From: Caldilineaceae bacterium
Lineage (GTDB): Bacteria; Chloroflexota; Anaerolineae; Caldilineales; Caldilineaceae
Direction of reading: 5' to 3'
NCBI GenBank assembly: GCA_026645575.1
Contig: JAPKMW010000167.1
Coordinates: 1-15,713 of the forward strand
DNA: 15,713 bases
Part shown: piece after piece, positions 1-7,718 of the stretch
Numbering within the stretch: the stretch's first letter is position 1
Layout of the letters: the number at the start of each line of letters is the position of its first letter
Made by a program: the position numbers and the translations under genes
Notes under the pieces: generated by a model
Told to the model about the DNA's origin: nothing
Seen by the model: the letters and a program-made list of their open reading frames with translations, nothing else
Databases searched by the model: none

Positions 1-65
1 TTGGCACAAACCATTTTCCATGAGTTACATCATTTTGTTTAATTCTCCCCTATCCCAATTTCTGG

Positions 66-2297
66 ATGGATACTAAGGACGTATCTGAGCGTGCTATTGC
101 GTTAGCTGCGTTGGCTTTGCGCCTACCTGAAAATGAACGAATAAAGGTGCTAGAGGAAGCGTTGACGGTTGCACGTGCAATTAGCCAGGGGTATTCTCGC
201 GTTCATACACTAGGTTCGCTTGCACTATACCTGCCTGAAAATGAACGAATAAAGGCGCTAGAGGAGGCATTGACGATCGCACGTGCAATCGGTGATGCAT
301 CCACCCGTGCTCGCCAGTTGAGTAAACTAGCACTATACCTACCGGAGAATGAACGGGTAAAGGTAATAGAGGAAGCATTGGCGGCGGCTCGTGACATTAG
401 TGTTGAGTATTCTAGCCCGACCTTTATAATTGATAGCAAGGCTTCCCGTGCCAGTGTACTGAGTTCACTTGTACCGCAGTTACCACAGAATGAACGAGTA
501 AAGGTGCTAAAGGAAGCATTAGCAGCAGCCCGTGCAATTGGCGATATGTCTCACTATACCCGTATGCTGAGTGATCTGGTGCTACATCTACCACCTGAAC
601 TACTAGAGGGTGCATTAGTTATCATCCGCATGATAGATGATCCATCTGCCTGTATTCGTATACTACGAGACATAGCGCTACACCTGCCAGAATCTAAACG
701 AATGAAAATACTAGAGCAGGCATTGGAGACTGCGCACAAGATTAGCGATGTATCTGACCGTATTAGTGCGCTACAAAACCTAGCGCTGTACCTGCCAGAA
801 TCTGAACGGATAAAAGTATTAGAGGAAGCATTGATGGCAGCGTGTACAATTGCGTCTACGTCTATTCGTGCCAATGCATTGGGGGTGCTAGCGCCGCACT
901 TACCGAATGAATTGCTAAGAGAGATGTTGAACATCACCCTTGCGATTGATCACGAGAATTCTCGTGTTACTGCATTAGGTGACCTTATACCTCACTTGCC
1001 GAATGAACTGTTAAAGGAAGCCTTAGCTGCCATCCCCATGATTGAGGATGAGTCCGCCCGTGCCGCTGCGCTAGCTATATTGGCACCACACCTGCCAAAT
1101 GAACTACTAGAGGGGGCGTTAGCTGCTACCCATATGATTGAGGATGAGTCAGTTCGTACCGTTCCGATAGGTGTACTGGCACCGTTGCTACCTGCCAAAC
1201 TATTGAGGGAGGCGTTGCGCGTTGCCAGCACGATTGCGGATGCGTATTCCCGTGTCCGTACATTACGTGACCTTGCGCCACACTTAACTAACGGCGAACA
1301 GCGAAAGGCATTGAACGATGCATTGACTGCCGCACGTACACTTGAGCGTGAATCTTCCCTCGTCCGTGCGCTAAGTTCACTAGTTCCACATCTGCCTGAG
1401 TTTGAACAGATAAAAGTACTAGAGGAAGCATTGGCTGTCACCAGTGCGATTGAGAATGAGTCTTTGCGTTTAAACGCACTAAGTGTGCTGACACCACACC
1501 TACACGCCGAATTTTTAGGGAAAGCATTGGCTATCATCTATACGATTGAAAATGAGTCTGCTCGCGCTGTCGCACTATGTGACCTTGCACCATATCTGCC
1601 GAATAAACTACTAGACGAAGCGTTAGCTGCTATATATGCGATTAAAGAAGCGTCCTCCCGTGTAGATGCACTAACCTCACTGGCACTACACTTGCCAAAG
1701 CGCCAGCGAGTGAAAGTATTGGGGGAAGCTTTGGCTATCATCCGTACAATTAAGTCTGATATTTCCCGTATCGCTATGTTGGATACGCTGATACCGCATT
1801 TGCCAGATGAACTGCGAAATGAAGCGTTAACTGCCATCTATGAAATCGAGGATGAATCTTCTCGCATCAATGCGTTGGGTGTACTGGCACCATATTTACC
1901 TGCTAAATTGTTAGAAAAGGCATTCGCTATCGTCTGTACAATTGAAGATGAATCTTACCGTACACATGCCTTAGGTGCGCTAGCACCCCATCTGCCAACT
2001 AAATTGCTAGAGAAGGCATTGGCTATTGCCTGTAAAATTGAAGATGAGTCTTTCCGTATCCATGCCTTGGGTATACTGGCACCATACCTGCCTGCTTGTG
2101 ATTTACAGCAGATTCAGTATGCATATTCAGCCTTTGCCGAAACTTTACCTATCTTGGCGATGAAACCCCGTCGCGAATTTATTAACGATCTAGCTGTCCT
2201 CATACCCTTCATCTTTGCCCTAGCCGGCGACGAAGCGCCGCAAGCCGCCGAGGGCATCTACCATGCGATTCAGGACGTGTGTGGGTGGTGGCCGTGA
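66..2297 (+). CDS. Helical-repeat (HEAT/TPR-like) solenoid protein, 743 aa, probably 5'-truncated
   Basis: Residues 22-676 are 19 consecutive degenerate repeats. Each has an N-terminal helix around an EEAL or KALA core, a turn containing a DES-R or similar motif, and a second helix ending in LAPHLP or LALYLP. Two length classes alternate: 36 residues (units opening ENERIKVLEEAL) and 32 residues (units opening NELLEEAL). Unit 3 carries an extra 11 residues. The first 21 residues match only the second half of a unit, so the protein begins mid-repeat. The last 67 residues are non-repetitive and end in an aromatic GWWP tail. No enzymatic domain, signal peptide or membrane span is visible. Such solenoids normally bind proteins, and related ones are often the C-terminal sensor part of larger multidomain proteins (family knowledge). 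No Shine-Dalgarno sequence precedes ATG 66, and the frame stays open back to the TGA at 21-23. Codon use (cta, gta, tta) is clearly AT-richer than in the metabolic genes. Function unknown. Confidence 0.75.
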   Translation: MDTKDVSERAIALAALALRLPENERIKVLEEALTVARAISQGYSRVHTLGSLALYLPENERIKALEEALTIARAIGDASTRARQLSKLALYLPENERVKVIEEALAAARDISVEYSSPTFIIDSKASRASVLSSLVPQLPQNERVKVLKEALAAARAIGDMSHYTRMLSDLVLHLPPELLEGALVIIRMIDDPSACIRILRDIALHLPESKRMKILEQALETAHKISDVSDRISALQNLALYLPESERIKVLEEALMAACTIASTSIRANALGVLAPHLPNELLREMLNITLAIDHENSRVTALGDLIPHLPNELLKEALAAIPMIEDESARAAALAILAPHLPNELLEGALAATHMIEDESVRTVPIGVLAPLLPAKLLREALRVASTIADAYSRVRTLRDLAPHLTNGEQRKALNDALTAARTLERESSLVRALSSLVPHLPEFEQIKVLEEALAVTSAIENESLRLNALSVLTPHLHAEFLGKALAIIYTIENESARAVALCDLAPYLPNKLLDEALAAIYAIKEASSRVDALTSLALHLPKRQRVKVLGEALAIIRTIKSDISRIAMLDTLIPHLPDELRNEALTAIYEIEDESSRINALGVLAPYLPAKLLEKAFAIVCTIEDESYRTHALGALAPHLPTKLLEKALAIACKIEDESFRIHALGILAPYLPACDLQQIQYAYSAFAETLPILAMKPRREFINDLAVLIPFIFALAGDEAPQAAEGIYHAIQDVCGWWP

Positions 2298-2299
2298 AG

Positions 2300-2447
2300 C
2301 AACGGATTCAGGACAGCAGCGGATTGGTTGCAGGATCGACAAGTTGGTCGAGTATCCTGAACGCTAGGCTGAATCACAGGAGTACTTCTGACTAACCAAT
2401 CACAACCTGCGGGCGACAAGCAATCCGTTACTGTCTTGAATCCGTTG
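2300..2447. repeat. 27-bp imperfect inverted repeat (arms 2300-2326 and 2421-2447)
   Basis: The two arms are reverse complements with 3 mismatches in 27 positions; each runs from CAACGGATTCA to CGGATTG, read toward the centre. The 94-bp interior adds two further inverted pairs: GATTGGTT 2322-2329 with AACCAATC 2394-2401, and a compact hairpin at 2331-2359. The element fills the gap between two convergent genes, which suits a bidirectional terminator or mRNA 3'-end structure. It could also be a small palindromic mobile element. No flanking target duplication or T-run was seen. Confidence 0.6.
2331..2359. terminator. Nested hairpin in the convergent gap, possible transcript-end structure
   Basis: CAGGAT (2331-2336) pairs with ATCCTG (2354-2359), and CGAC (2337-2340) pairs with GTCG (2347-2350) around the loop AAGTTG, leaving an AGT bulge. 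It lies 33 bases after the stop of the repeat-protein gene. No run of T follows, so a classical intrinsic terminator is not shown. Confidence 0.35.
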
Positions 2448-2466
2448 ATCCGATCCCGCCCCGCAA

Positions 2467-3255
2467 CTACATTCGCAAGAAGCGCACATCCAACTGCGTC
2501 GGCGCAAAATTGGCGAGGATCGCCAGTTTGCAATTGGTTTCGCGCTGCGCCCAGCGTAGCTTTTCGGTATGGGTAGAAGTGATCCGGTCAAGAGCAACGG
2601 TGGCTACCAGCACCTTTTGATCCACCAACATGAGGCGGGTCGGGCGCATGGCAATGACCTGACCGGCATAGGTCAAGGGCAGTTCGCGCAAAAAGACGAA
2701 CGGCACCCCCACTTCGGCCAACTCAATGCGGGTGGCGCGCCGATACACTTTATGCCAGAAGCCGGTTCCCAAGGTAACATGTACGGTGTAGAGCGCATCC
2801 AGCACCTGTTTGGTTACCGCAGGGTAGAGCAATGTCGGATCGAGAGGACGCTGCAATGGAGACCGTTGGCGGCTGCTCAGAAAATTCGGCAACCGTTCAT
2901 ACTGCATGGAGCGCGCCCCAAAGTTCATGATAAAGCCAAGTTCAGCGTTGGTCACGGCCAGATAGGAGAGCAGTTGCGCCTTGTGGAGCGATGTAATCTG
3001 CGGCGTTGCCTTGAGGTCAAGCTGGATAGCGCCATTGGCGAGGGTGAAATCTGGGCGGTATTCGCCAATGGGCTGGTTGCGGTAGTGGATATAATACGTG
3101 TGCTGCCGCAGATAAGGCACCTGGTCGGCGTCCAACCCCGCCGCTACGGCGGTTTCGTAATTTGCCTCCGGGTGTCCACCGCCCAATGCTTTGTGAATCC
3201 GAAAGCCCAGACCACGCAAATAATAGGTAAGTTCTTTGTGGAGTAGATGCGTCAT
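2467..3255 (-). CDS. GxxExxY family protein (PD-(D/E)XK-like), tandem two-domain form, 262 aa
   Basis: Two GxxExxY-type domains (PF13366-like) lie in tandem. Domain 1 (about 1-121) has the exact signature GHPEANY at 27-33, then PDF with D69, DLK at 80-82 and an AQLLSYL helix at 93-99. This is the order of a PD-(D/E)XK-type core, with Asp instead of Glu in ExK. Domain 2 (about 148-262) keeps the fold pattern (GFWHKVY 165-171, KLRWAQ 232-237, LAILANF 244-250), but the signature Glu is His168 and the ExK position reads ATV (218-220), so it looks catalytically dead. Single-domain members are usually about 125-140 residues. The family's biological role is unsettled. ATG 3255 is the only good start; no strong ribosome site precedes it. 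It is convergent with the upstream repeat protein. A remnant of a related gene lies at 4051-4206. Confidence 0.85.
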   Translation of the reverse strand: MTHLLHKELTYYLRGLGFRIHKALGGGHPEANYETAVAAGLDADQVPYLRQHTYYIHYRNQPIGEYRPDFTLANGAIQLDLKATPQITSLHKAQLLSYLAVTNAELGFIMNFGARSMQYERLPNFLSSRQRSPLQRPLDPTLLYPAVTKQVLDALYTVHVTLGTGFWHKVYRRATRIELAEVGVPFVFLRELPLTYAGQVIAMRPTRLMLVDQKVLVATVALDRITSTHTEKLRWAQRETNCKLAILANFAPTQLDVRFLRM

Positions 3256-3369
3256 CGTGTGCCATGTTTGCCCTATTGTCGCAGAAGTGTCACCTGCTGA
3301 CTACTTTACGACAATGCCGCCAACTTGGCTAGCGACAAATGGTTGATCTGTGACGCAACAATAACGGAT

Positions 3370-3395
3370 GCGTGACAGGAGCGGATTAGTCACGC
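3370..3395. promoter_or_regulatory. Short inverted repeat upstream of the GxxExxY gene
   Basis: GCGTGAC (3370-3376) and GTCACGC (3389-3395) form a 7-bp perfect inverted repeat with a 12-nt spacer. Another GTGACGC occurs at about 3350. The site lies in the 235-bp gap 3256-3490, between the antitoxin stop and the GxxExxY start. It could be an operator or a weak hairpin after the antitoxin gene. Nothing else was recognised in this gap. Confidence 0.25.
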
Positions 3396-3490
3396 CTGCG
3401 GCCGTGAGATGCGGGAAAACAAACTAGTGGTTAGCGTAGATAGCGGGGCATCGGGTCTAGGGGTATAGATTCACCAGCCGTTTGTCACGT

Positions 3491-3775
3491 TTAGGCGCCG
3501 GCATGTAACCGTTCGGCGACCCATAAATTAATGAGGGTCTCGACCGAAATGCCTTCTTGACGGGCACGTTCTGATACAGACGCCTGGAGGCTGGAGGCCA
3601 GAGGAATCCAGTGGCGGCGTGGGGCGCGCACGTCAATGTCCACTTCTTGCGTGTGCTCCCAGTAATCAGCCAAACTGTGGGTGTCCCAAAACTCAGCGGC
3701 TTCTTCAAGGCTGGCAAAATTTTCCGGCAATAGATCTGGTGTTGGTTTATTTTCGCTCATAACGTTTGCGTTCAT
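3491..3775 (-). CDS. CopG-type antitoxin of a BrnT-family toxin-antitoxin pair, 94 aa
   Basis: The N-terminal half carries the PF12441-like pattern LPENFASLEEAAEFWDTHSL (16-35), followed by the YWE region. The C-terminal half (about 50-92) looks like a CopG/Arc-type ribbon-helix-helix: a basic strand RAPRRHWIPLA, then two helices (LQASVSERARQEG and SVETLINLWVAERL). Such antitoxins bind and neutralise the toxin through the N-terminal part and autoregulate the operon by DNA binding (family knowledge). ATG 3775 has GGAG just upstream (spacing 4) and lies inside the toxin gene, a 29-bp overlap. An alternative ATG at 3760 (Met6) would cut the overlap to 14 bp but lacks a placed ribosome site. The toxin-before-antitoxin order is that of brnT-brnA operons. 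Confidence 0.82.
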   Translation of the reverse strand: MNANVMSENKPTPDLLPENFASLEEAAEFWDTHSLADYWEHTQEVDIDVRAPRRHWIPLASSLQASVSERARQEGISVETLINLWVAERLHAGA

Positions 3776-4034
3776 TCGGCTCCATATCCCTGGCGCTGAT
3801 AATCAAGGCTCTTCGTGATGGTTTCAGGAGAAAGAAGACAATCAAATAGCGGCTCGAACTGCTGCGCCCAAAAGCAGTATACATATCTTCGTCACGCACA
3901 TGCCCTTTTTCATGAAAGCGAAAACGTGGCCGGTTGAAAAAGACCTCTTCGACTTCTTCTGGTGACAGGTCATGTTTGCTCATCAACTTGTCAACAATCT
4001 GCGGTAGCCAGATGAAGTCATCAATTACAATCAT
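3747..4034 (-). CDS. brnT: BrnT-family ribonuclease toxin, 95 aa
   Basis: Length and layout match BrnT (PF04365, RelE-like fold). There is an N-terminal helix-turn with KHDLSPEEVEEVFF (20-33), a central strand pair around DEDMYTAFGRSSSSRYLIV, and the family C-terminus IISARDMEPNERKRYE. BrnT proteins are type II toxins that cleave RNA and are held by an antitoxin encoded just downstream (family knowledge). The next gene on the same strand overlaps it by 29 bp and is a CopG-type antitoxin, which supports the assignment. A TATAAT box lies 15 nt upstream of ATG 4034 and no Shine-Dalgarno is present, so the transcript would have an almost absent leader. The gene symbol follows the family name; orthology to a studied pair is not shown. 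Confidence 0.85.
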   Translation of the reverse strand: MIVIDDFIWLPQIVDKLMSKHDLSPEEVEEVFFNRPRFRFHEKGHVRDEDMYTAFGRSSSSRYLIVFFLLKPSRRALIISARDMEPNERKRYERK

Positions 4035-4049
4035 TGATCAGTAGATTCC

Positions 4050-4055
4050 ATTATA
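4050..4055 (-). promoter_or_regulatory. Candidate -10 box (TATAAT) of the toxin-antitoxin operon
   Basis: On the minus strand a perfect TATAAT ends 15 nt before the toxin ATG. No convincing TTGACA-like -35 lies 16-18 bp upstream. If used, transcription would start about 8 nt before the ATG, giving a near-leaderless mRNA. The box overlaps the stop codon of the upstream 51-codon remnant ORF. Confidence 0.4.
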
Positions 4056-4206
4056 ACGCATACGAAGCAAAATGTTGGTATTGATATTCCTGTCCGTGTG
4101 TTGTGATTGTATCTAGCTTGCACAGATTATGCAAGGTTGTCACTAATCGATAATGGGTTTCCCACTGCGCCCAGCATAGCTTTTCGCTATAAGTGGCGAT
4201 CTGCAT
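4051..4206 (-). pseudogene. GxxExxY C-terminal remnant (51-codon ORF)
   Basis: The minus-strand reading MQIATYSEKLCWAQWETHYR and onward aligns with ITSTHTEKLRWAQRETNCKL (225-244) of the complete GxxExxY gene in this window. The tail LVTTLHNLCKLDTI aligns with LAILANFAPTQLDV. DNA agrees too: about 4147-4198 closely matches 2529-2578 apart from a 3-base gap and scattered changes. Only the last part of the second domain is left, with no GxxExxY signature or catalytic residues. The frame is open from ATG 4206 to the TAA at 4051-4053. It begins 8 nt after the putA stop and ends 16 nt before the toxin ATG. Most likely it is a decayed paralogue, though a tiny expressed ORF cannot be excluded. Confidence 0.7.
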
Positions 4207-4214
4207 CTGTGCGC

Positions 4215-7200
4215 TCACGATCGCGCCTTCGGCTTGGGCATGAGATTGCCATAGCGATGCAGCGTTTCGGTGACGGACTGTTCGCGCAAATAGTAGCGCA
4301 GTTCCAGGCGACCATTGCGGGTGACGGGGTCGCGCAGGACGGGGACATGGGCGGCATGAGCGGCTTGCAAGAGCGCGGCTGATGGTTGGCCCAGATGACG
4401 CAGCCGCTCGTAGTCTCCAATCAGTTTGGCCAGGATGGCATCGCTTTCGACGCGAAAGGGCAGGTTGTGGGTCTTTAGCTCCCCGATGATGGCGGCGCCA
4501 GGAGGGACCACAATGGTGAACGGGACGCCACAGAGATCAGCGGCCACGCGGATTTGCAGGAGCGGCAACAGCGGGCTGTCGGGGGCGGGGCAAACAGCCA
4601 GCGCGCGAATGGGTCGATAGCGGAAGACATTGCTTTCGCCCAACACTTGGCTGGGATCGTGTTCCTGGCTGAAATGGGCGGCCCACGCGCGCCGATAGCT
4701 CGTTTCACTGTGGGCGAGTTGGGCTTTCCAATCCTCGCTGGTGTCGGCATCACGCCAGGTGCCCAAACTGAGGACATAGTTGGGGCCGCCCGCTTTCGCC
4801 CCACTGCCAAAGACCGACCGCTTCCAGCCGCCAAAGGGCTGCCGCTGGACAATCGCGCCAGTCGTCCCTCGGTTGACATAGGCGTTGCCCACCTCAATCT
4901 GTTCACGCCAGAGCGCAATTTCCCGATCATCCAAACTCTGCAAGCCGCTGGTCAAGCCAAAGCGCGAGTCGTTGACGATCATGATGGCCTGTTCCAGCGT
5001 CTCGGCGCGCACCAGCCCCAGCACCGGCCCAAAACATTCGGTTTGGTGATAGAAAGAACCGGGTTTCACCCCCAGTTTGATGCCCGGCGTCCACAACTGC
5101 GGATTGCCCTCTACCTGACGTGGTTCCAACAGCCAACTTTCCCCCGGTTCCAAGCTGGTCTGTGCCCGGCAGAGCGCATCTCCCGGCTCGCGGATAAGCG
5201 GTGTGATTTTGCTGGCTAAATCCCAAACCGGTCCCACCGGCAAACTGGCGGCGGCGTCCTGCAACTGGCGGCGAAAGGCCGGATTATCATAGACCTCGGC
5301 TTCCAATACGGCTAGACTGGCCGCCGAACATTTCTGCCCGTTATGGCCAAAGGCCGACTGCACCAGATCTTTGATCGCCTGGTCATGGTCGGCCAGCGCC
5401 GAGATAATCATGCTGTTCTTGCCACTGGTTTCGGCCAGGAGGCGCAGTTCCGGTTTCCAGCCCAAAAAGAGCTGGGCCGTCTCATAGGCACCGGTCAAGA
5501 TCACGGCATCGACCCGTGGATCAGTCACGAGCGATTGACCAGCGGCGTCATCGGTGGTCGGCAGGAATTGCAACACATTTTTGGGTACACCGGCATCCCA
5601 CATGGCATTGACCAGAACCCAGGCCACCAGCACTGTCTCCGGCGCTGGTTTCAGGATGACGGTATTGCCCGCCATCAGCGCCGCCAGAATGCCACCCGCC
5701 GGAATAGCAATGGGGAAATTCCAGGGCGGGGTGATCAGCACGGTGCCAAAGGGCGTAAAGGTGCAATCGGCCAACTCGGTGGCGATCTGGGCAAAGGAGC
5801 GGGCGTAGTAGTTGGCAAAGTCGATGGCTTCGCTCACCTCCACGTCGGCCTGTTCGACGGTTTTGCCGCCATCCAACATGGCCGCGCCAATCAGATCGCC
5901 ACGGCAGGCGGCTAATTTTTCGGCCACTTGGATAAGCAGATGTTTCCGTTCATCAATACGCCACTGCTGCCACGCTGCCTGCGCCGCCACGGCGGCCTGC
6001 AATGCGCTTTCGATCTGGTCGGGTTCAGCCAGGGCATAGCGATAGGCAACCGCTTGCTCAGGTCGGCTGGGGTCGCGGCCAATGCCATTTTGGTTGGCGG
6101 CCACCCACGCCCCACCGATTTGTAGCGGCAAGGGTGCGATTTCGATGCGCCGCCACTTGTCTACCACGTGTTTGACCCACTGCTGATTGGCCGGCAACGA
6201 AAAATCGGTATCCGGTTCGTTGTAGAAGGGGCTTTGGGGGTTAAAGCGGCGCTGCTCGGTTAGGCGATTTTGCGTGCGATTAGGAACGGCGGGCGCTTCA
6301 TTACGACGGGCCACGGCGGTTAAGAAAAACTGCTTCTGTTTTTCCCACCGTGCATCGCCCACGGTGAGGCCAAAAAGATCGTGTAAGAAATTTTCTTCCG
6401 CCGTATTCTCGTCGAGCCGGCGCACCAGATAGGCAATGGCGCTGTGGAAATCGTCCGCTTTGACCACGGGTGCGTAGAGCAATAAGCCACCAGCGCTCTG
6501 CTGCACCGTGCGCGCTTGATGATTCGCCATCCCTTCCAACATTTCAAACTCGACCATCTCCTCCACCCCCTGGTTGGCGCGCACCACCAGCCCAAAGGCA
6601 ATGTCGAAGAGGTTGTGGCTGGCAATACCCAAATTGACCACTTGGGCGTTTTCCGGCTGACAGCCATAGAGGACCATACGCTTGTAGTTGGCGTCTACAT
6701 CGGCCTTGATCAGGTAGGGCGCCTGTTCCCAGCCGTGCCAGGCCGCGTCCACCCGCTCCATGGCGAGATTCGCCCCTTTGACAATGCGCACTTTGATCGG
6801 TGCGCCGCCCTGCGCAACCCGTGCTTTGGCCCAGGCTGTCAACGTTTGCTGCACGGCGAAGGAGTCGGGTAAATAGGCTTGTAGGACAATGCCCGCCCTG
6901 TGCTGTAGAAATTCCGGTTCAGCCAAGACTTGTTGGAACGCCGCCACGGTCAAGTGGAGATCGCGGTATTCTTCCATATCCAGATTGATAAATTTGGGGA
7001 CGTCCACACCATTCGGTAAGATGTATTGGTGCTGCATGGCCGCCCGATAGAGGGTGCGCAAGCGGGCTTTGATCTCCTCGACCATCTGGTCAAAGGCCAC
7101 CAGGTTGATCTGGCTGAAGATTGAAGAAATTTTGACCGAAATATACTCAACATCAGGCCGGGCCAGCAGGTCGAGATATGCTTGTAAGCGGCGTTTGGCT

Positions 7201-7718
7201 TCCCCTTCCCCCAAAATGGCTTCGCCCAGATGGTTGAGGTTAAGTCGTGTGCCGCTTTGGCGCCGCTTCTGTAAATAGTCGCGCAAGGGTTCTTCCTCGC
7301 CGGGCAGGATGACGCTACTGGTTTCGGCGCGCAACTTTGCCACCACAAAAGGGACAACCAGATGGGGAATGTATTGACCAATGCGCGTCCCCAACTCCAG
7401 CGCCACCTGCTCCCAATCGGCAAAGAAGCTGGGGACGCCATAGCCGGCAATCAAATGGCGGATCTGGTTGTTGATGCGGCTGGGGTTATGGCTGCGAAAA
7501 GCCTGATCCGAGAGCGCCATCGTCATCACTTTGCCCATTGGATCCCCCATCATGCCGCCGATTTTGGCCGCCTGTTTTTTCTCGGCATCGGTCTGTTGTG
7601 CTTGGGCAACGGTGAGCAATTCCGCCGCCAGCGCCACTGCTTGTTCGGTCAACACATCCACCGTCAGTACTTGCCCTTGTACCGCCGATAAAATAGATCG
7701 TCCCGGTTGTTCAGCCAT
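4215..7718 (-). CDS. putA: Bifunctional proline dehydrogenase / L-glutamate-gamma-semialdehyde dehydrogenase, 1167 aa
   Basis: The enzyme oxidises proline to P5C with FAD, then P5C/glutamate semialdehyde to glutamate with NAD+. The ProDH domain (about 80-450) shows YISVKISSIFSQIN (192-205), FINLDMEEYRD (243-253), GIVLQAYLPDS (276-286), IKVRIVKGANLAMERV (308-323) and YLVRRLDENT (430-439). The P5CDH domain (about 520-990) shows TPPWNFP with N667, ETSGKN with E763 and GHNGQKC with C797. The 34-residue Glu-Cys spacing is that of active aldehyde dehydrogenases, and ECFGPV follows at 894-899. Residues about 1000-1167 resemble the C-terminal extension of longer PutA proteins. The N-terminal ribbon-helix-helix of the trifunctional E. 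coli repressor form is absent, so it should not regulate its own gene that way. ATG 7718 follows a strong AGGAGGT site (spacing 4). It is divergent from the GH3 gene. No neighbouring proline transporter is present. Confidence 0.96.
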   Translation of the reverse strand: MAEQPGRSILSAVQGQVLTVDVLTEQAVALAAELLTVAQAQQTDAEKKQAAKIGGMMGDPMGKVMTMALSDQAFRSHNPSRINNQIRHLIAGYGVPSFFADWEQVALELGTRIGQYIPHLVVPFVVAKLRAETSSVILPGEEEPLRDYLQKRRQSGTRLNLNHLGEAILGEGEAKRRLQAYLDLLARPDVEYISVKISSIFSQINLVAFDQMVEEIKARLRTLYRAAMQHQYILPNGVDVPKFINLDMEEYRDLHLTVAAFQQVLAEPEFLQHRAGIVLQAYLPDSFAVQQTLTAWAKARVAQGGAPIKVRIVKGANLAMERVDAAWHGWEQAPYLIKADVDANYKRMVLYGCQPENAQVVNLGIASHNLFDIAFGLVVRANQGVEEMVEFEMLEGMANHQARTVQQSAGGLLLYAPVVKADDFHSAIAYLVRRLDENTAEENFLHDLFGLTVGDARWEKQKQFFLTAVARRNEAPAVPNRTQNRLTEQRRFNPQSPFYNEPDTDFSLPANQQWVKHVVDKWRRIEIAPLPLQIGGAWVAANQNGIGRDPSRPEQAVAYRYALAEPDQIESALQAAVAAQAAWQQWRIDERKHLLIQVAEKLAACRGDLIGAAMLDGGKTVEQADVEVSEAIDFANYYARSFAQIATELADCTFTPFGTVLITPPWNFPIAIPAGGILAALMAGNTVILKPAPETVLVAWVLVNAMWDAGVPKNVLQFLPTTDDAAGQSLVTDPRVDAVILTGAYETAQLFLGWKPELRLLAETSGKNSMIISALADHDQAIKDLVQSAFGHNGQKCSAASLAVLEAEVYDNPAFRRQLQDAAASLPVGPVWDLASKITPLIREPGDALCRAQTSLEPGESWLLEPRQVEGNPQLWTPGIKLGVKPGSFYHQTECFGPVLGLVRAETLEQAIMIVNDSRFGLTSGLQSLDDREIALWREQIEVGNAYVNRGTTGAIVQRQPFGGWKRSVFGSGAKAGGPNYVLSLGTWRDADTSEDWKAQLAHSETSYRRAWAAHFSQEHDPSQVLGESNVFRYRPIRALAVCPAPDSPLLPLLQIRVAADLCGVPFTIVVPPGAAIIGELKTHNLPFRVESDAILAKLIGDYERLRHLGQPSAALLQAAHAAHVPVLRDPVTRNGRLELRYYLREQSVTETLHRYGNLMPKPKARS

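Noticed and set aside
1..65. Tail of an upstream gene (frames ending at 42 or 76)
   Set aside because: Two frames stay open from the window edge, but they are too short (13 and 24 codons) to recognise or to prefer one.
2569..3246. 225-codon plus-strand frame opposite the GxxExxY gene
   Set aside because: Its translation has no family resemblance, while the opposite strand encodes clear GxxExxY motifs.
3457..3717. 86-codon minus-strand frame overlapping the antitoxin
   Set aside because: It lies in a different frame over the antitoxin gene, has low-complexity composition and shows no recognisable motif.
4554..5219. 221-codon plus-strand frame inside putA
   Set aside because: It is a shadow of the P5CDH domain, whose catalytic motifs are on the minus strand in an uninterrupted frame.
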